A DNA stretch of 64,000 nucleotides from CALANV01 sp036381615 (GCA_036381615.1 DASVCL010000038.1:52180-116179), one strand, 5' to 3'; counted from the stretch's first letter, positions 50,511 to 59,490 are shown. Notes: a model not told the origin generated them from the sequence alone. Program-made: numbers and translations.

Positions 50511-51982
50511 TTCGCCGGTCCCATGAAAATGGACTGGTACTGCGCTTGCTCCCGTGCCCCATGCGCCTGAAGCGCAAACACGAGCGGGACGGACTCGGTC
50601 TTGAGCACGCCGGCTGGTGCCGTGACATACACGCGATAGGTTGCGACCGTATCCGCCTTTGCCGACAGGACGAGCTTGTCACCGGTTGCCGTTTCGGCGC
50701 CGACGACGCTGATCTTGGCCGAAGGCACGCCGGAAACACTGAGCGCATAGTCGCGATCGGCGCGCGTCTTGTTCAGGATCTTGAGGGTGTATCCGTTCCG
50801 GATCGCGCCGTCCGAGAGCGTCACGAACAACGGCGCGCGATCCCGCTGTACACTCAGCTCGACGGTCGACCGCAGCCACAAAGCAGCGCCCATCGTCGCC
50901 GCGACCAGGACCAGAAGTGTGCCGTAAAGGACCGTGCGCGGACGGATAAGGCGGTACTTCGACGGCGTGCCCGAGACTCGCGCCTGCTCGCCGGCCAGAG
51001 TCGCGAACGCAATCAGGTTGCGCGGGCGGCCGACCTTGTCCATCACCGCGTTGCATGCGTCGATGCACAGCCCGCACCCGATGCACTCCATTTGCGGACC
51101 GTTGCGGATGTCGATGCCGACCGGACAGACGGCGACGCATTGCTGACAGTCGATGCAGTCACCCCGGCCGTCCCAGCTCTGGCCTGCCTTGTGCTTGCCG
51201 CGCGGCTCGCCGCGCCACTTCCGATACGTGACGATCAGCGTGTTCTCGTCGAACATCGCAGCCTGGATGCGCGGCCACGGGCACATATACGTGCACACCT
51301 GCTCGCGCGCCCAGCCGGCGAGGAGATACGTCGTCGCCGTGAAGAGCCCGACGAAGAAGTAAATCGTGACCGAGGCCTGACCGGTGAATATGTCCTTCAG
51401 CGCCGTCGGCGCGTCGGCGAAATAGAACACCCAGGCGCCGCCGGTCGCCGCCGCGATCACGAGCCAGGCGGCGTGCTTGGCCGTCTTCTTCGCCGCCTTC
51501 GCCCACGAGAGCGGCTGCTGGTCGAGCCGCATTCGCGCGTTGCGGTCGCCTTCGATCAGGCGTTCGACCAGCATGAACAGGTCGGTCCACACCGTCTGCG
51601 GACACGCGTAGCCGCACCAGACCCGGCCCAAAAGGCTCGTCACCAGGAAGAGCGCGACCGCCGCGAGGATCAGGAGCCCGGTCAGGAAATAGACCTCCTG
51701 CGGCCAGATCTCGATCGCGAAGAAATAGGCGCGGCGACCGGGCATATCGATCAGGACCGCCTGGTCGGGCGCGCCCGGACCGCGGTCCCAGCGGATCCAC
51801 GGCACGACGTAATAGAGCCCGAGGCAGATCGCGAGAATCGCCCATTTGATACGGCGGAACGTGCCCTTGACCGCCTTCGGATAGACCTTGATCCGGTCGG
51901 CGTAGAGCGGCGCGTTCGCGGACCGAACGCCGGCGGAAGGCGCATCCGCGCCACTTGTCCCCTGGGTCATGTCGAGCGGCAT
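50507..51982 (-). CDS. ccoG: Cytochrome oxidase accessory protein CcoG (FixG)
   Basis: A 491-residue membrane iron-sulfur protein. Five to six spans with GRVWCGYACPQTVWTDLFM, two [4Fe-4S] motifs in CIDCQQCVAVCPVGIDI and CIGCGLCIDACN, and a C-terminal FixG immunoglobulin-like domain. It reduces Cu2+ for CcoI in the known system. I use the ATG at 51982 (MPLDMTQGTSG) because GGAGGTGAC precedes it. It begins 29 nt after ccoP. Confidence 0.94.
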   Translation of the reverse strand: MPLDMTQGTSGADAPSAGVRSANAPLYADRIKVYPKAVKGTFRRIKWAILAICLGLYYVVPWIRWDRGPGAPDQAVLIDMPGRRAYFFAIEIWPQEVYFLTGLLILAAVALFLVTSLLGRVWCGYACPQTVWTDLFMLVERLIEGDRNARMRLDQQPLSWAKAAKKTAKHAAWLVIAAATGGAWVFYFADAPTALKDIFTGQASVTIYFFVGLFTATTYLLAGWAREQVCTYMCPWPRIQAAMFDENTLIVTYRKWRGEPRGKHKAGQSWDGRGDCIDCQQCVAVCPVGIDIRNGPQMECIGCGLCIDACNAVMDKVGRPRNLIAFATLAGEQARVSGTPSKYRLIRPRTVLYGTLLVLVAATMGAALWLRSTVELSVQRDRAPLFVTLSDGAIRNGYTLKILNKTRADRDYALSVSGVPSAKISVVGAETATGDKLVLSAKADTVATYRVYVTAPAGVLKTESVPLVFALQAHGAREQAQYQSIFMGPAK

Positions 51983-52011
51983 GTCACCTCCGTTCTGCGC
52001 CCGCCGCGCGA

Positions 52012-52881
52012 TCACTTCCCTCCGCCCAACGCGTGGACGTAGACGGTCAGCATCTTGATCGTTGCGTCGTCCAGGCGCTCCGACCAGGCCGGCATCGTGC
52101 CGTTGCGCGAGTTCGTGATGGTCTGGACGATCGACGCCTTGTCGCCGCCATAGAGCCAGATCTTGTCCGAGAGCCGCGGCGCGCCGACCTCGGTATTCCC
52201 CTCACCCTTCTCGCCGTGGCAGCCTGCACAGTTCTCCGCGAACAGCGGCGCACCGCGCTCCACCGCCGCGGATGCGGCAGTCGAACCCGAAAGCGACAGT
52301 ACGTACTCGGCCACATCCGCGATCTGCGCCGCGGTCAACACGCCGTCGGCGCCGAAGCGCGGCATCGCCGAGACGCGCGAGTCCGGATTGGCGTTACGTA
52401 CGCCGAAGGAGATTGTGTGGTAGAGACTGGCGAGATCGCCACCCCACAGCCAGTCGTCGTCGGCGAGGTTCGGGAATCCCTTGCCCCCCGCACCGCCGGC
52501 ACCATGGCATGGCGCGCAGTTCTCGGCGAACGTGATACGACCGCCGGCAATCGCGAAGTTCAGGAGATCCGAATCGGCGCGAATCTCCTCGAGCGACGCA
52601 GCCCGGATGCGGCTCACGTACGGCGCGCGAACCTCCTGCTGGGCCTTCAGCGCGGCGGCGACGTCCGCGCGGCTGGACCAGCCCATGAGCCCCGAGAAGT
52701 GCGTCGACAAGGTCGGCCACGACGGATAAAGCGCGAAATACGCCAGCGACCACACGATCGTCGCGTAGAAGACGTAGAGCCACCACTTCGGCAGCGGCGT
52801 GTCGAGCTCCTTGATCCCGTCCCACTCGTGGCCGGTGGTCTCCTTGCCCGTGATGCTGTCCCGTTCACTCTTGGTCGGCAT
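52012..52881 (-). CDS. ccoP: cbb3-type cytochrome c oxidase subunit III CcoP
   Basis: A 289-residue membrane-anchored diheme cytochrome c. DTPLPKWWLYVFYATIVWSLAYFALYP is the N-terminal anchor; the heme sites are CAPCH near residue 125 and CAGCH near residue 220, each with a distal methionine (SAMPRF and GTMPAW). It passes electrons to CcoO/CcoN. It lies 8 nt after ccoQ and 29 nt before ccoG. Confidence 0.95.
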   Translation of the reverse strand: MPTKSERDSITGKETTGHEWDGIKELDTPLPKWWLYVFYATIVWSLAYFALYPSWPTLSTHFSGLMGWSSRADVAAALKAQQEVRAPYVSRIRAASLEEIRADSDLLNFAIAGGRITFAENCAPCHGAGGAGGKGFPNLADDDWLWGGDLASLYHTISFGVRNANPDSRVSAMPRFGADGVLTAAQIADVAEYVLSLSGSTAASAAVERGAPLFAENCAGCHGEKGEGNTEVGAPRLSDKIWLYGGDKASIVQTITNSRNGTMPAWSERLDDATIKMLTVYVHALGGGK

Positions 52882-52889
52882 TGCGGCCT

Positions 52890-53045
52890 CTACTCCCGGT
52901 CGCCCCGCAACGGGATCCGACCGTATTGCTCGAACTTTTCCTTGCGCGAGGGCGCGAGCGCCCAGGCGACGATGGCGAGGAAGAGCGCCATCGCCAGCAC
53001 GACCCAGGCACTCTTCAGCAGCGGATAGAACTCCATCAGGTCCAT
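52890..53045 (-). CDS. ccoQ: cbb3-type oxidase subunit CcoQ
   Basis: A 51-residue single-span protein, MDLMEFYPLLKSAWVVLAMALFLAIVAWALAPSRKEKFE. The pattern 'W...ALAPSRKEKFE' with the basic tail is CcoQ. GGGAGC precedes the ATG. It is between ccoO (14 nt) and ccoP (8 nt) and stabilises the complex in the known systems. Confidence 0.92.
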   Translation of the reverse strand: MDLMEFYPLLKSAWVVLAMALFLAIVAWALAPSRKEKFEQYGRIPLRGDRE

Positions 53046-53059
53046 GAGCCCGCTCCCGG

Positions 53060-53785
53060 TCACTGGCGCAGATCCTCGACCCGCAGGTCCGTCGTCGGGA
53101 CGAGCGTGCCGAGCATCTGCAGATAGGCGACGAGCGCGTCCATCTCCGTGATCCGGTCGGGCCGGCCGCTCGTGTTCGTCACGACGGCCTTCGGGTAGCG
53201 CCGGAGAAGGTCCGTGCTGTCGCCGTCCGGGTTCGCCTGCGCCTCGAGATCGGCGCGGGCGTTGGCGATCATTTCGTCCGTGTAGGGCACGCCGACCGCC
53301 CGGTTCGCCTTCAGGTGATCGGCGATGTCGTCGTACTTGAGCGGCCGCTCGGCGAGGAACGCGTAGGATGGCATGATCGACTCCGGCACCACGGCGCGAG
53401 GATCGATCAGGTGCGCCACGTGCCAGTCGTTCGAGTACTTGCCGCCGACCCGGGCGAGGTCGGGCCCGGTGCGCTTCGAACCCCACTGGAACGGGTGGTC
53501 GTACATGCTCTCGGCTGCGAGGCTGTAATGGCCGTAGCGTTCGACTTCGTCCTTGAAGGCGCGGATCTGCTGGCTGTGGCAGACGTAGCAACCCTCGCGG
53601 ACGTAGATGTTGCGGCCCATCAGCTCGAGCGGCGTGTACGGACGCATGCCCTCGACCCGCTCGATCGTCGTCTCGATCGTGAACAGCGGAACGATCTGCA
53701 CGAGCCCGCCGATCGACACGGTGAGCAGCGAGAGTACTGCGAGCAGGATGACGCTCTTTTCGATCGTTTCATGACGGAAGAACAT
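53060..53785 (-). CDS. ccoO: cbb3-type cytochrome c oxidase subunit II CcoO
   Basis: A 241-residue monoheme cytochrome c. One N-terminal span (SVILLAVLSLLTVSIGGLVQIVPLF), heme c site CYVCHSQQIR, TGPDLARVGGKYSNDWH and a distal methionine region (SIMPSYAFL). Conserved YTPLELMGRNIYVREGC. It is 9 nt after ccoN. Confidence 0.95.
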   Translation of the reverse strand: MFFRHETIEKSVILLAVLSLLTVSIGGLVQIVPLFTIETTIERVEGMRPYTPLELMGRNIYVREGCYVCHSQQIRAFKDEVERYGHYSLAAESMYDHPFQWGSKRTGPDLARVGGKYSNDWHVAHLIDPRAVVPESIMPSYAFLAERPLKYDDIADHLKANRAVGVPYTDEMIANARADLEAQANPDGDSTDLLRRYPKAVVTNTSGRPDRITEMDALVAYLQMLGTLVPTTDLRVEDLRQ

Positions 53786-53794
53786 CGCGCGCTC

Positions 53795-55282
53795 CTATTC
53801 GACGGCCGGAACGACCGCAGATTGCGCGACGGGCACGGATGCCGTCTCGACCTCGCCGCGCGCGGTGCGCCAGAAATTGTAGGCCATGATCAGCGCGCCG
53901 GTGAGGAACAGCACGCCGCCGAGCGCGCGGATGAGATAGAACGGGTACATGGCCGCGACCGTCTCGACGAACGAGTACTGGAGGAAGCCCAGCTCGTCAT
54001 AGGCGCGCCACATCAGCCCCTGCATGATGCCGGACACCCACATCGCGGTGATGTAGAGGACGATGCCGAGGGTCGCGATCCAGAAATGCCAAGCGACCAG
54101 GCGTGTCGAATAGACGTCCTTCCGCTTCCACAGCGCCGGCACGAGGTAATAGAGCGCGCCGAAGGTGATGAACGCGACCCAGCCCAGCGCGCCGGAGTGG
54201 ACATGGCCGATCGTCCAGTCGGTGTAGTGGGACAGGCCGTTCACCGCGCGGATCGACATCACCGGCCCTTCAAACGTGCTCATGCCGTAGAAGGCGACCG
54301 CGGTCACCGAGAAGCGCAGGCCCGGGTCGGTGCGCAGCTTGTCCCACGCGCCCGACAGCGTCATGAGGCCGTTGATCATGCCGCCCCAGGAAGGCATCCA
54401 CAGCATGATCGAAAACGCCATGCCCAGAGTCTGCGTCCAGTCGGGCAGCGCCGTGTAATGCAGATGATGCGGCCCCGCCCAGATGTAGATGAAGATCAGC
54501 GCCCAGAAATGGATGATCGAGAGCCGGTACGAATAGACCGGCCGCTCGGCGCGCTTCGGGATGAAGTAGTACATCATCCCCAGAAAGCCGGCGGTCAGGA
54601 AGAAGCCGACCGCGTTGTGGCCGTACCACCACTGAATCATCGCGTCCTGCACGCCGGCGGCCGCCGAGTAGCTCTTGGTGCCGAATATCGAGACCGGTAC
54701 GGCCAGGTTGTTGACGATGTGCAGCATCGCGATAGTGATGATGAAGCCGAGATAGAACCAGTTCGCGACGTAGATGTGCGGCTCCTTACGCTTGGCGATC
54801 GTGCCCATGAAAATGGCGAGATAGGCGACCCACACCAGCGTCAGCCACAAATCGAGATACCACTCGGGCTCGGCGTATTCCCGGCTCTGCGTGATTCCCA
54901 GGACGTAGCCGAGCGCGGCCAGCACGATGAAGAGCTGATAGCCCCAGAAGACGAACCAGGCTGGAACCGCACCGCCCCATAGCGGCGCGCGGCACGTCCG
55001 CTGAACCACGTAGAACGAGGTGCCGATCAGCGCATTGCCGCCGAAGGCGAAGATCGCCGCCGAGGTGTGGACCGGCCGCAGCCGCCCGAAGGTCGTCCAC
55101 TCGAGTCCGAGATTGAGCGCGGGGAACGCGAGTTGAAGCGCGACGTAGACACCGGCCGCAAACGCGACCACGCCCCAGAACACCGTGGCGACAACGAACG
55201 CGCGGACCACGTCCTCGACATACGCCTCGCCTCGCCGTGCGGCCGCCGCATGAAGGGCGCCCGACACATCCGCCTTGTTCAT
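53795..55282 (-). CDS. ccoN: cbb3-type cytochrome c oxidase subunit I CcoN
   Basis: A 495-residue heme-copper oxidase subunit. About 12 spans with HTSAAIFAFGGNALIGTSFY (low-spin heme His), WWYGHNAVGFFLTAGFLGMMYYFIPK (CuB His/Tyr), FWALIFIYIWAGPHHLHYTALPDW (His-His) and TIGHVHSGALGWVAFITFG. It is the high-affinity O2-reducing core. I chose the ATG at 55282 (MNKADVSGALH), after AGGG; 55303 is an alternative. A perfect FNR/FixK box TTGAT-N4-ATCAA lies upstream at 55386-55399. The operon order is N-O-Q-P then G-H-I-S. Confidence 0.95.
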   Translation of the reverse strand: MNKADVSGALHAAAARRGEAYVEDVVRAFVVATVFWGVVAFAAGVYVALQLAFPALNLGLEWTTFGRLRPVHTSAAIFAFGGNALIGTSFYVVQRTCRAPLWGGAVPAWFVFWGYQLFIVLAALGYVLGITQSREYAEPEWYLDLWLTLVWVAYLAIFMGTIAKRKEPHIYVANWFYLGFIITIAMLHIVNNLAVPVSIFGTKSYSAAAGVQDAMIQWWYGHNAVGFFLTAGFLGMMYYFIPKRAERPVYSYRLSIIHFWALIFIYIWAGPHHLHYTALPDWTQTLGMAFSIMLWMPSWGGMINGLMTLSGAWDKLRTDPGLRFSVTAVAFYGMSTFEGPVMSIRAVNGLSHYTDWTIGHVHSGALGWVAFITFGALYYLVPALWKRKDVYSTRLVAWHFWIATLGIVLYITAMWVSGIMQGLMWRAYDELGFLQYSFVETVAAMYPFYLIRALGGVLFLTGALIMAYNFWRTARGEVETASVPVAQSAVVPAVE

Positions 55283-55385
55283 CGAAATTGCCCTGTTTGC
55301 CATTCAATCGGTCGAGAGCCGAGTTCGTGCACCGACTCCGGCTCCGTGGTGGCCGCATCCTTGGTCGGCCAGGGGTCGTGACTCT

Positions 55386-55399
55386 TTGATCTGGATCAA
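55386..55399. promoter_or_regulatory. FNR/FixK box upstream of ccoN
   Basis: TTGAT-CTGG-ATCAA, a perfect inverted repeat matching the FNR/FixK anaerobox. It is in the divergent space between ccoN (minus) and the DUF2189 gene (plus), centre about 110 bp from the ccoN start and 128 bp from the other start, so it may serve either. Confidence 0.75.
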
Positions 55400-55519
55400 T
55401 GTCGCGGGCGCGAAGACCGCGGCATTCCGTCGCGCTGGCGGCAGCCAGATGTGTTAGGCTGACTGAAGACGCAACGGCGCGCCGCCGAAAACTAAGAACC
55501 TGTTAAAGGGAGGACGCAG

Positions 55520-56290
55520 ATGACCCAAGTCCTGCTGTTTGCCGCATCGGGCCCGCGGGTCCGCCGGATCCCGCCCGACCGCCCCTGGCTTTGGCTGGCG
55601 AAGGGCTTGGACGATCTCAGGCGCGCGCCCGACGTGAGCCTCGCCTACGGCCTCGGCCTCGCCGCGGTCAGCATCGTCTTGACCGCGGGTCTTGCGGTCT
55701 TCGGGCTGTATTACCTGATCCTGCCTCTGACGGCCGGGTTCTTCCTGATCGCGCCGCTTCTCGCCGTCGGCCTCTATGAAGCCAGCCGCCGGCTCGAGAT
55801 TGGCCTGCCGGTCGCCTTCGGCACGACCGTCGGCGCCTGGCGGCGCAACCCGACCCAGATCGGCCTCATGGGCGTGATGCTGCTGCTGATTCACCTTTTC
55901 TGGGTACGGGTCGCGACGCTCCTCTTCGCACTGTTCTTCCACGAGCAGGCGCCAGGTCTGGAGGCGCTCATCGATGCGCTGTTCTTCTCCCCGGTCAGCC
56001 TGCCCTTCCTGATCACCGGATCGCTGATCGGCGCGGCGTTCGCGGCTTTGGTCTTCTCGATCGGCGCCATCTCCATCCCGATGCTCCTGGATCGCGACGT
56101 CCACGTGGTCGCGGCGATGACGACGAGCTGGTCGGCCGTGCTCGCGAACTGGAAACCGATGGCGCTCTGGGCAGCGCTGATCGTGGTTCTTACCGTGCTG
56201 GGCTTCGCCACTTTCTGTCTTGGCCTTGCCATCGCCCTGCCGCTCGTCGGTCATGCCACGTGGCACGCCTATCGCGACCTCGTGTCCTAG
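55520..56290 (+). CDS. DUF2189 domain membrane protein
   Basis: A 256-residue protein with about six spans. GLAAVSIVLTAGLAVFGLYYLILPLTAGFFLIAPLLAVGLYEASRR is the typical DUF2189 region, with the N-terminal RVRRIPPDRPWLWLAKGLDDL. GGGAGG precedes the ATG. It is a common alphaproteobacterial membrane protein, often near cbb3 clusters, of unknown function. It is divergent from ccoN across the FNR box and convergent with the TauE-like gene (2 nt apart). Confidence 0.87.
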   Translation: MTQVLLFAASGPRVRRIPPDRPWLWLAKGLDDLRRAPDVSLAYGLGLAAVSIVLTAGLAVFGLYYLILPLTAGFFLIAPLLAVGLYEASRRLEIGLPVAFGTTVGAWRRNPTQIGLMGVMLLLIHLFWVRVATLLFALFFHEQAPGLEALIDALFFSPVSLPFLITGSLIGAAFAALVFSIGAISIPMLLDRDVHVVAAMTTSWSAVLANWKPMALWAALIVVLTVLGFATFCLGLAIALPLVGHATWHAYRDLVS

Positions 56291-56292
56291 GC

Positions 56293-57093
56293 TCAGGCGA
56301 TGGTCCGCGCTGCCATCAGCGTCAGCACGACCACGTTCAGGGCGAGAAGCGGCACCGTCGCGAACCGGGTAGCCCACTGCCATCGGCGCATCGCGAGCGT
56401 CCCGAAATAGCCGACCGCGACGAGACCGGGCATGGTCCCGAGCCCGAAGGCCGCGAGCGTCAGGCCGCCGATGAGCGCGCTTCCGGTCCCGGCCGCCGCA
56501 GCGACGGCCGCATAGACGAAGCCGCACGGTAGGAAGCCCAACGCCAGCCCCAGGCCGAACGGCCCCAAACGGACGGCGCGGCCGGCGATCCGGTGGATCC
56601 GGCTCACCATCGCGGCCATCACCGGATTGTGGACGATCGCGAGGCGCGAGGCAGGGCCGGCGAGCGCGCGCCAAAGCTTCAGGGCGAAACTGGCCGCCGC
56701 GACGAGCAGGAACAGCGCGAGGACGGTGCGGAACCCGGTCGTATCCGTGACGAACCCCGTGATGCCGCCAGCGGCGACGCCGAGCCCGGTATAGGTCGTG
56801 AGCCGGCCGAGGTGATACGGGAGCAACGCCGCACGACGCAGCCGCTCCAGTGCACCATCCGGCGGTGTCTGCACGCGTGCCAGCACCTGCGGCAAAATAA
56901 ACGGGCCGCACATGCCGACGCAGTGTGTCGCGCCGACGGCAAGCCCGGTGAACAGCGCCGCCATTGGTGCGCCGAGTCCGACGTCGATCGCGCCGAAGCC
57001 TTGAACAAGCTCCAGGCCTTGGGCAAGCGCCGGCGCATGTATGTGGACCGCCTCCATCAAGCCAGGATGGTCGTGCACCAAAGAGGAGAGCAT
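56293..57093 (-). CDS. Sulfite exporter TauE/SafE-family (cbb3-associated) protein
   Basis: A 266-residue protein with about six spans (up to 57093; an ATG at 57057 gives 254 aa). GAPMAALFTGLAVGATHCVGMCGPFILPQV is the TauE/DsbD-like opening with the CVGMC pair, plus LGFLPCGFVYAAVAAAAGTGSA and AFGLGTMPGLVAVG. Such proteins next to cbb3 clusters are involved in copper handling or assembly. An FNR/FixK box (57093-57106) overlaps the ATG at 57093, so the downstream ATG at 57057 is the likelier start. Confidence 0.86.
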   Translation of the reverse strand: MLSSLVHDHPGLMEAVHIHAPALAQGLELVQGFGAIDVGLGAPMAALFTGLAVGATHCVGMCGPFILPQVLARVQTPPDGALERLRRAALLPYHLGRLTTYTGLGVAAGGITGFVTDTTGFRTVLALFLLVAAASFALKLWRALAGPASRLAIVHNPVMAAMVSRIHRIAGRAVRLGPFGLGLALGFLPCGFVYAAVAAAAGTGSALIGGLTLAAFGLGTMPGLVAVGYFGTLAMRRWQWATRFATVPLLALNVVVLTLMAARTIA

Positions 57094-57106
57094 TGATCTG
57101 AATCAA
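57093..57106. promoter_or_regulatory. FNR/FixK box overlapping the TauE/SafE start
   Basis: TTGAT-CTGA-ATCAA, arms identical to the consensus. The last base of the ATG at 57093 lies in it. The centre to the ATG at 57057 is 42 bp, which is the usual activator spacing from a transcription start. Confidence 0.7.
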
Positions 57107-57152
57107 CCTGGCGCCCGTGCGCGGCCGCAGGCAGTTGCTCCGCCGGGACGCA

Positions 57153-57593
57153 CTAATGCTGCGCCGCCAGCACGTCGAAATTGCCGGCATTCGGACAGAA
57201 CCGCCTGTAGCCGTCCCGGTCCCGGCCATCGCGCAGCCAGCGGGCGCATCTGCGGCGCGCACGACAGGTCCCGCAGCGCAGCTCGAGCTCGCGTACCATG
57301 CCCGGCTCGAGGAACATGAAAGGCCGCTCGAGACCGAGACGGAGAATCATCTGATCCAGCAGCAGCCGAGGCGCTGCCGAGCGCCGGATCAAGTCTGCGA
57401 GTTCCTGGCGATTGCAGCCGATGTCCGTCAGCACGCGATCCAGATCGCGCCCGTCCAGGCTTGCGAGCTCCTGACTCGTGCGGCGGTGATCGATCTCTTC
57501 GCGTACGGCAGCCGCGAGGCCGCGCACGATGGACCGAATGGTCCGCGCGAGGCGTCCGAGCATGCCATCCCCGGCAAGAGCGTTGATATCCAT
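57153..57593 (-). CDS. DUF6455 family protein (longer copy)
   Basis: A 146-residue protein. The C-terminal part has RCGTCRARRRCARWL and RRFCPNAGNF, a four-cysteine pattern (CxxC...C...FCPNA) typical of DUF6455 proteins; the N-terminal half (residues about 12-85) is helical with a DUF1127-like stretch. A metal or Fe-S site is possible. It is followed by a second DUF6455 gene upstream (57618) in the same strand, 24 nt apart, and lies near cco and hemN genes. Confidence 0.75.
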   Translation of the reverse strand: MDINALAGDGMLGRLARTIRSIVRGLAAAVREEIDHRRTSQELASLDGRDLDRVLTDIGCNRQELADLIRRSAAPRLLLDQMILRLGLERPFMFLEPGMVRELELRCGTCRARRRCARWLRDGRDRDGYRRFCPNAGNFDVLAAQH

Positions 57594-57617
57594 TGCCTCG
57601 CTCCTTTCAAGCGTCCA

Positions 57618-57890
57618 TCAGCAGCCGCTGCCGTTTGGAATGTGACGTCGCGGCAAGCGATCGAGCCTGTCCGCATTCGGGCAGAATCGGCGGTAGCCGG
57701 TCGGATCCTCCGGCGCGGCCAGCCACCGTTCGCAGGCGTCCACGTTCCTACAAAGCGCGCAGGTCCGGGCGAAGCGCTGCATGACGGTCCCGAGTGCCTG
57801 GGCACATGCCTGCGCGACATCGATATCCAACTGGCGCAGCATCGCGCGCATCAGGTTCGCGCGCCGCTCGAAGAAAGCTAACTCCAGCAT
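57618..57890 (-). CDS. DUF6455 family protein (short copy)
   Basis: A 90-residue protein with TCALCRNVDACERWLAAPEDPTGYRRFCPNADRLDRL. The cysteine pattern CxxC-x5-C ... FCPNA matches the longer neighbour at 57153 and is a likely metal-binding site. The two genes form a tandem pair with a 24-nt gap. A FNR-type box (58071-58084) that also faces hemN lies about 187 bp upstream. Confidence 0.75.
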   Translation of the reverse strand: MLELAFFERRANLMRAMLRQLDIDVAQACAQALGTVMQRFARTCALCRNVDACERWLAAPEDPTGYRRFCPNADRLDRLPRRHIPNGSGC

Positions 57891-58070
57891 CGTCTCCTGC
57901 TTGCGGACCGTCGGCGGCCGCTTTTCGCATTAATGTCTTAATTATGCCTCGCGGCTTTCCCGAGCACCTTGCGCCAGATCAAGTTCCGGACGCGGGTGTC
58001 ATGTCCGGAACACACGCGGGTCTCCCGGCTGGAGCGAGGCGGCGCCGGGCCGACGGTCCGCGCCTCCGAT

Positions 58071-58084
58071 TTGACTCACATCAA
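58071..58084. promoter_or_regulatory. FNR/FixK box upstream of hemN
   Basis: TTGAC-TCAC-ATCAA, one mismatch from TTGAT-N4-ATCAA. Its centre is 41.5 bp before the ATG at 58119, where an FNR-activated transcript would be expected to begin. It may also act on the divergent DUF6455 pair. Confidence 0.6.
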
Positions 58085-58118
58085 AGATAGGGTGATGCGC
58101 CGCGCTATGGTGACGGCC

Positions 58119-59471
58119 ATGGCACAGACGCACATGCCCGACTTGACGGCGGCAGTCCCGCGCTACACGAGCTATCCGACGGCCGTTCAGTTCCATTCCG
58201 GAATCGGCCCCGAGACGCACCGGCGGTGGCTGGCCGCCCTGCCCGCGGCGGATCCCGTTTCCATCTACGTCCACGTGCCGTTCTGTCGCCAGCTCTGCCA
58301 TTACTGCGGGTGCAACACGAGCATCGTCGCGCATTACGCCCCGGTGGCCGAGTTTCTGGACGGATTGGAGCGCGAGCTGGCGCTCCTGGGTGAGATCCTG
58401 CCCACGCGCCTGCGCGTCGGGCACATCCATTTCGGGGGCGGCACGCCGACGATCCTTACGCCGGCCGATCTCCTGCGCGTGCGCGCCCTGCTCGACCGGC
58501 ATTTCGCGATCGAGCCGGATGCCGAAATCGCGATCGAGATCGACCCGCGCACCCTCACGCAGGAGTTGACGTCGGCGCTGGCCGCGATCGGCGTCACGCG
58601 TGCCAGCCTGGGTGTGCAGGACTTCGATCCGGCCGTCCAACGCGCCATCAACCGTATCCAACCCTTTGAGCTGGTGGAGGCTGCCGTGGCGCAGCTCCGC
58701 CGCGCCGGCATCACTGCCCTCAACTTCGACCTCATCTACGGTCTGCCGCTGCAGAGCGTCGCAAGTCTGTGCGCGACGATCGACCGCACGGCGCATTTGA
58801 ATCCGGGGCGGATCGCGCTGTTCGGATACGCCCATGTACCGTGGATGAAGAAGCATCAACGCCTGCTGGAGCGCTATACCCTGCCGGACGCGACGTTGCG
58901 TCGCGCCCTTGCGGAGACGGCCGCGCAGCGCCTAATGGACTACGGCTACGTGCCGGTCGGGTTGGATCATTTCGCCCGGCCGGACGATTCCCTCGCCCGC
59001 GCGGCCAGGACCGGGGCGCTACGCCGCAATTTCCAAGGCTACACGACCGATCGGGCCGAGACGTTGCTGGCCTTTGGTCCTTCCGGGATCAGCCGCCTGC
59101 CGCAAGGGTATGTGCAGTCAGCGTCGAGCGTGCGCGCCTGGCGTAACGCGCTGGCAGCAGGCCATCTGCCGACCGCCCGCGGCGTCGAGCTGTCGCCCGA
59201 GGACCGCCTGCGCGCGGACGTGATCGAACGCCTCATGTGCGACCTGGAGGTCGATCTCGATGCCGTGGCGCGTCGGCATGGATGCACGGCCCACGCCGCC
59301 TTCGCGACGGAACTCGGCGCGCTGCAGGCGTTCGCCAGGAAAGGGCTGATTCAGATGGTCGGCCAGGGCCTGCGGGTAACGGATGCGGGACGACCTTTCG
59401 TCCGGCCGATCGCAGCCGTCTTCGACACGTATCTGCCGAAGAGCGCGGGCCGGCACAGCGCGGCGGTCTAG
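58119..59471 (+). CDS. hemN: Oxygen-independent coproporphyrinogen III oxidase
   Basis: A 450-residue radical-SAM enzyme. PRYTSYPTAVQFHS opens the protein; the [4Fe-4S]/SAM motif CxxxCxxC is in HVPFCRQLCHYCGCNTSI, followed by FGGGTPTIL. HemN converts coproporphyrinogen III to protoporphyrinogen IX without oxygen. Length matches the family. Several ATGs are close (58095, 58107, 58119, 58131); 58119 is preferred because of the FNR box. It is convergent with none and 90 nt before fnrL. Confidence 0.92.
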   Translation: MAQTHMPDLTAAVPRYTSYPTAVQFHSGIGPETHRRWLAALPAADPVSIYVHVPFCRQLCHYCGCNTSIVAHYAPVAEFLDGLERELALLGEILPTRLRVGHIHFGGGTPTILTPADLLRVRALLDRHFAIEPDAEIAIEIDPRTLTQELTSALAAIGVTRASLGVQDFDPAVQRAINRIQPFELVEAAVAQLRRAGITALNFDLIYGLPLQSVASLCATIDRTAHLNPGRIALFGYAHVPWMKKHQRLLERYTLPDATLRRALAETAAQRLMDYGYVPVGLDHFARPDDSLARAARTGALRRNFQGYTTDRAETLLAFGPSGISRLPQGYVQSASSVRAWRNALAAGHLPTARGVELSPEDRLRADVIERLMCDLEVDLDAVARRHGCTAHAAFATELGALQAFARKGLIQMVGQGLRVTDAGRPFVRPIAAVFDTYLPKSAGRHSAAV

Positions 59472-59490
59472 CCGCTCGACGCCCCCATTC

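Noticed and set aside
53315..54982. 555-codon plus-strand frame
   Set aside because: Antisense of ccoO and ccoN, histidine/arginine-rich without any fold signature.
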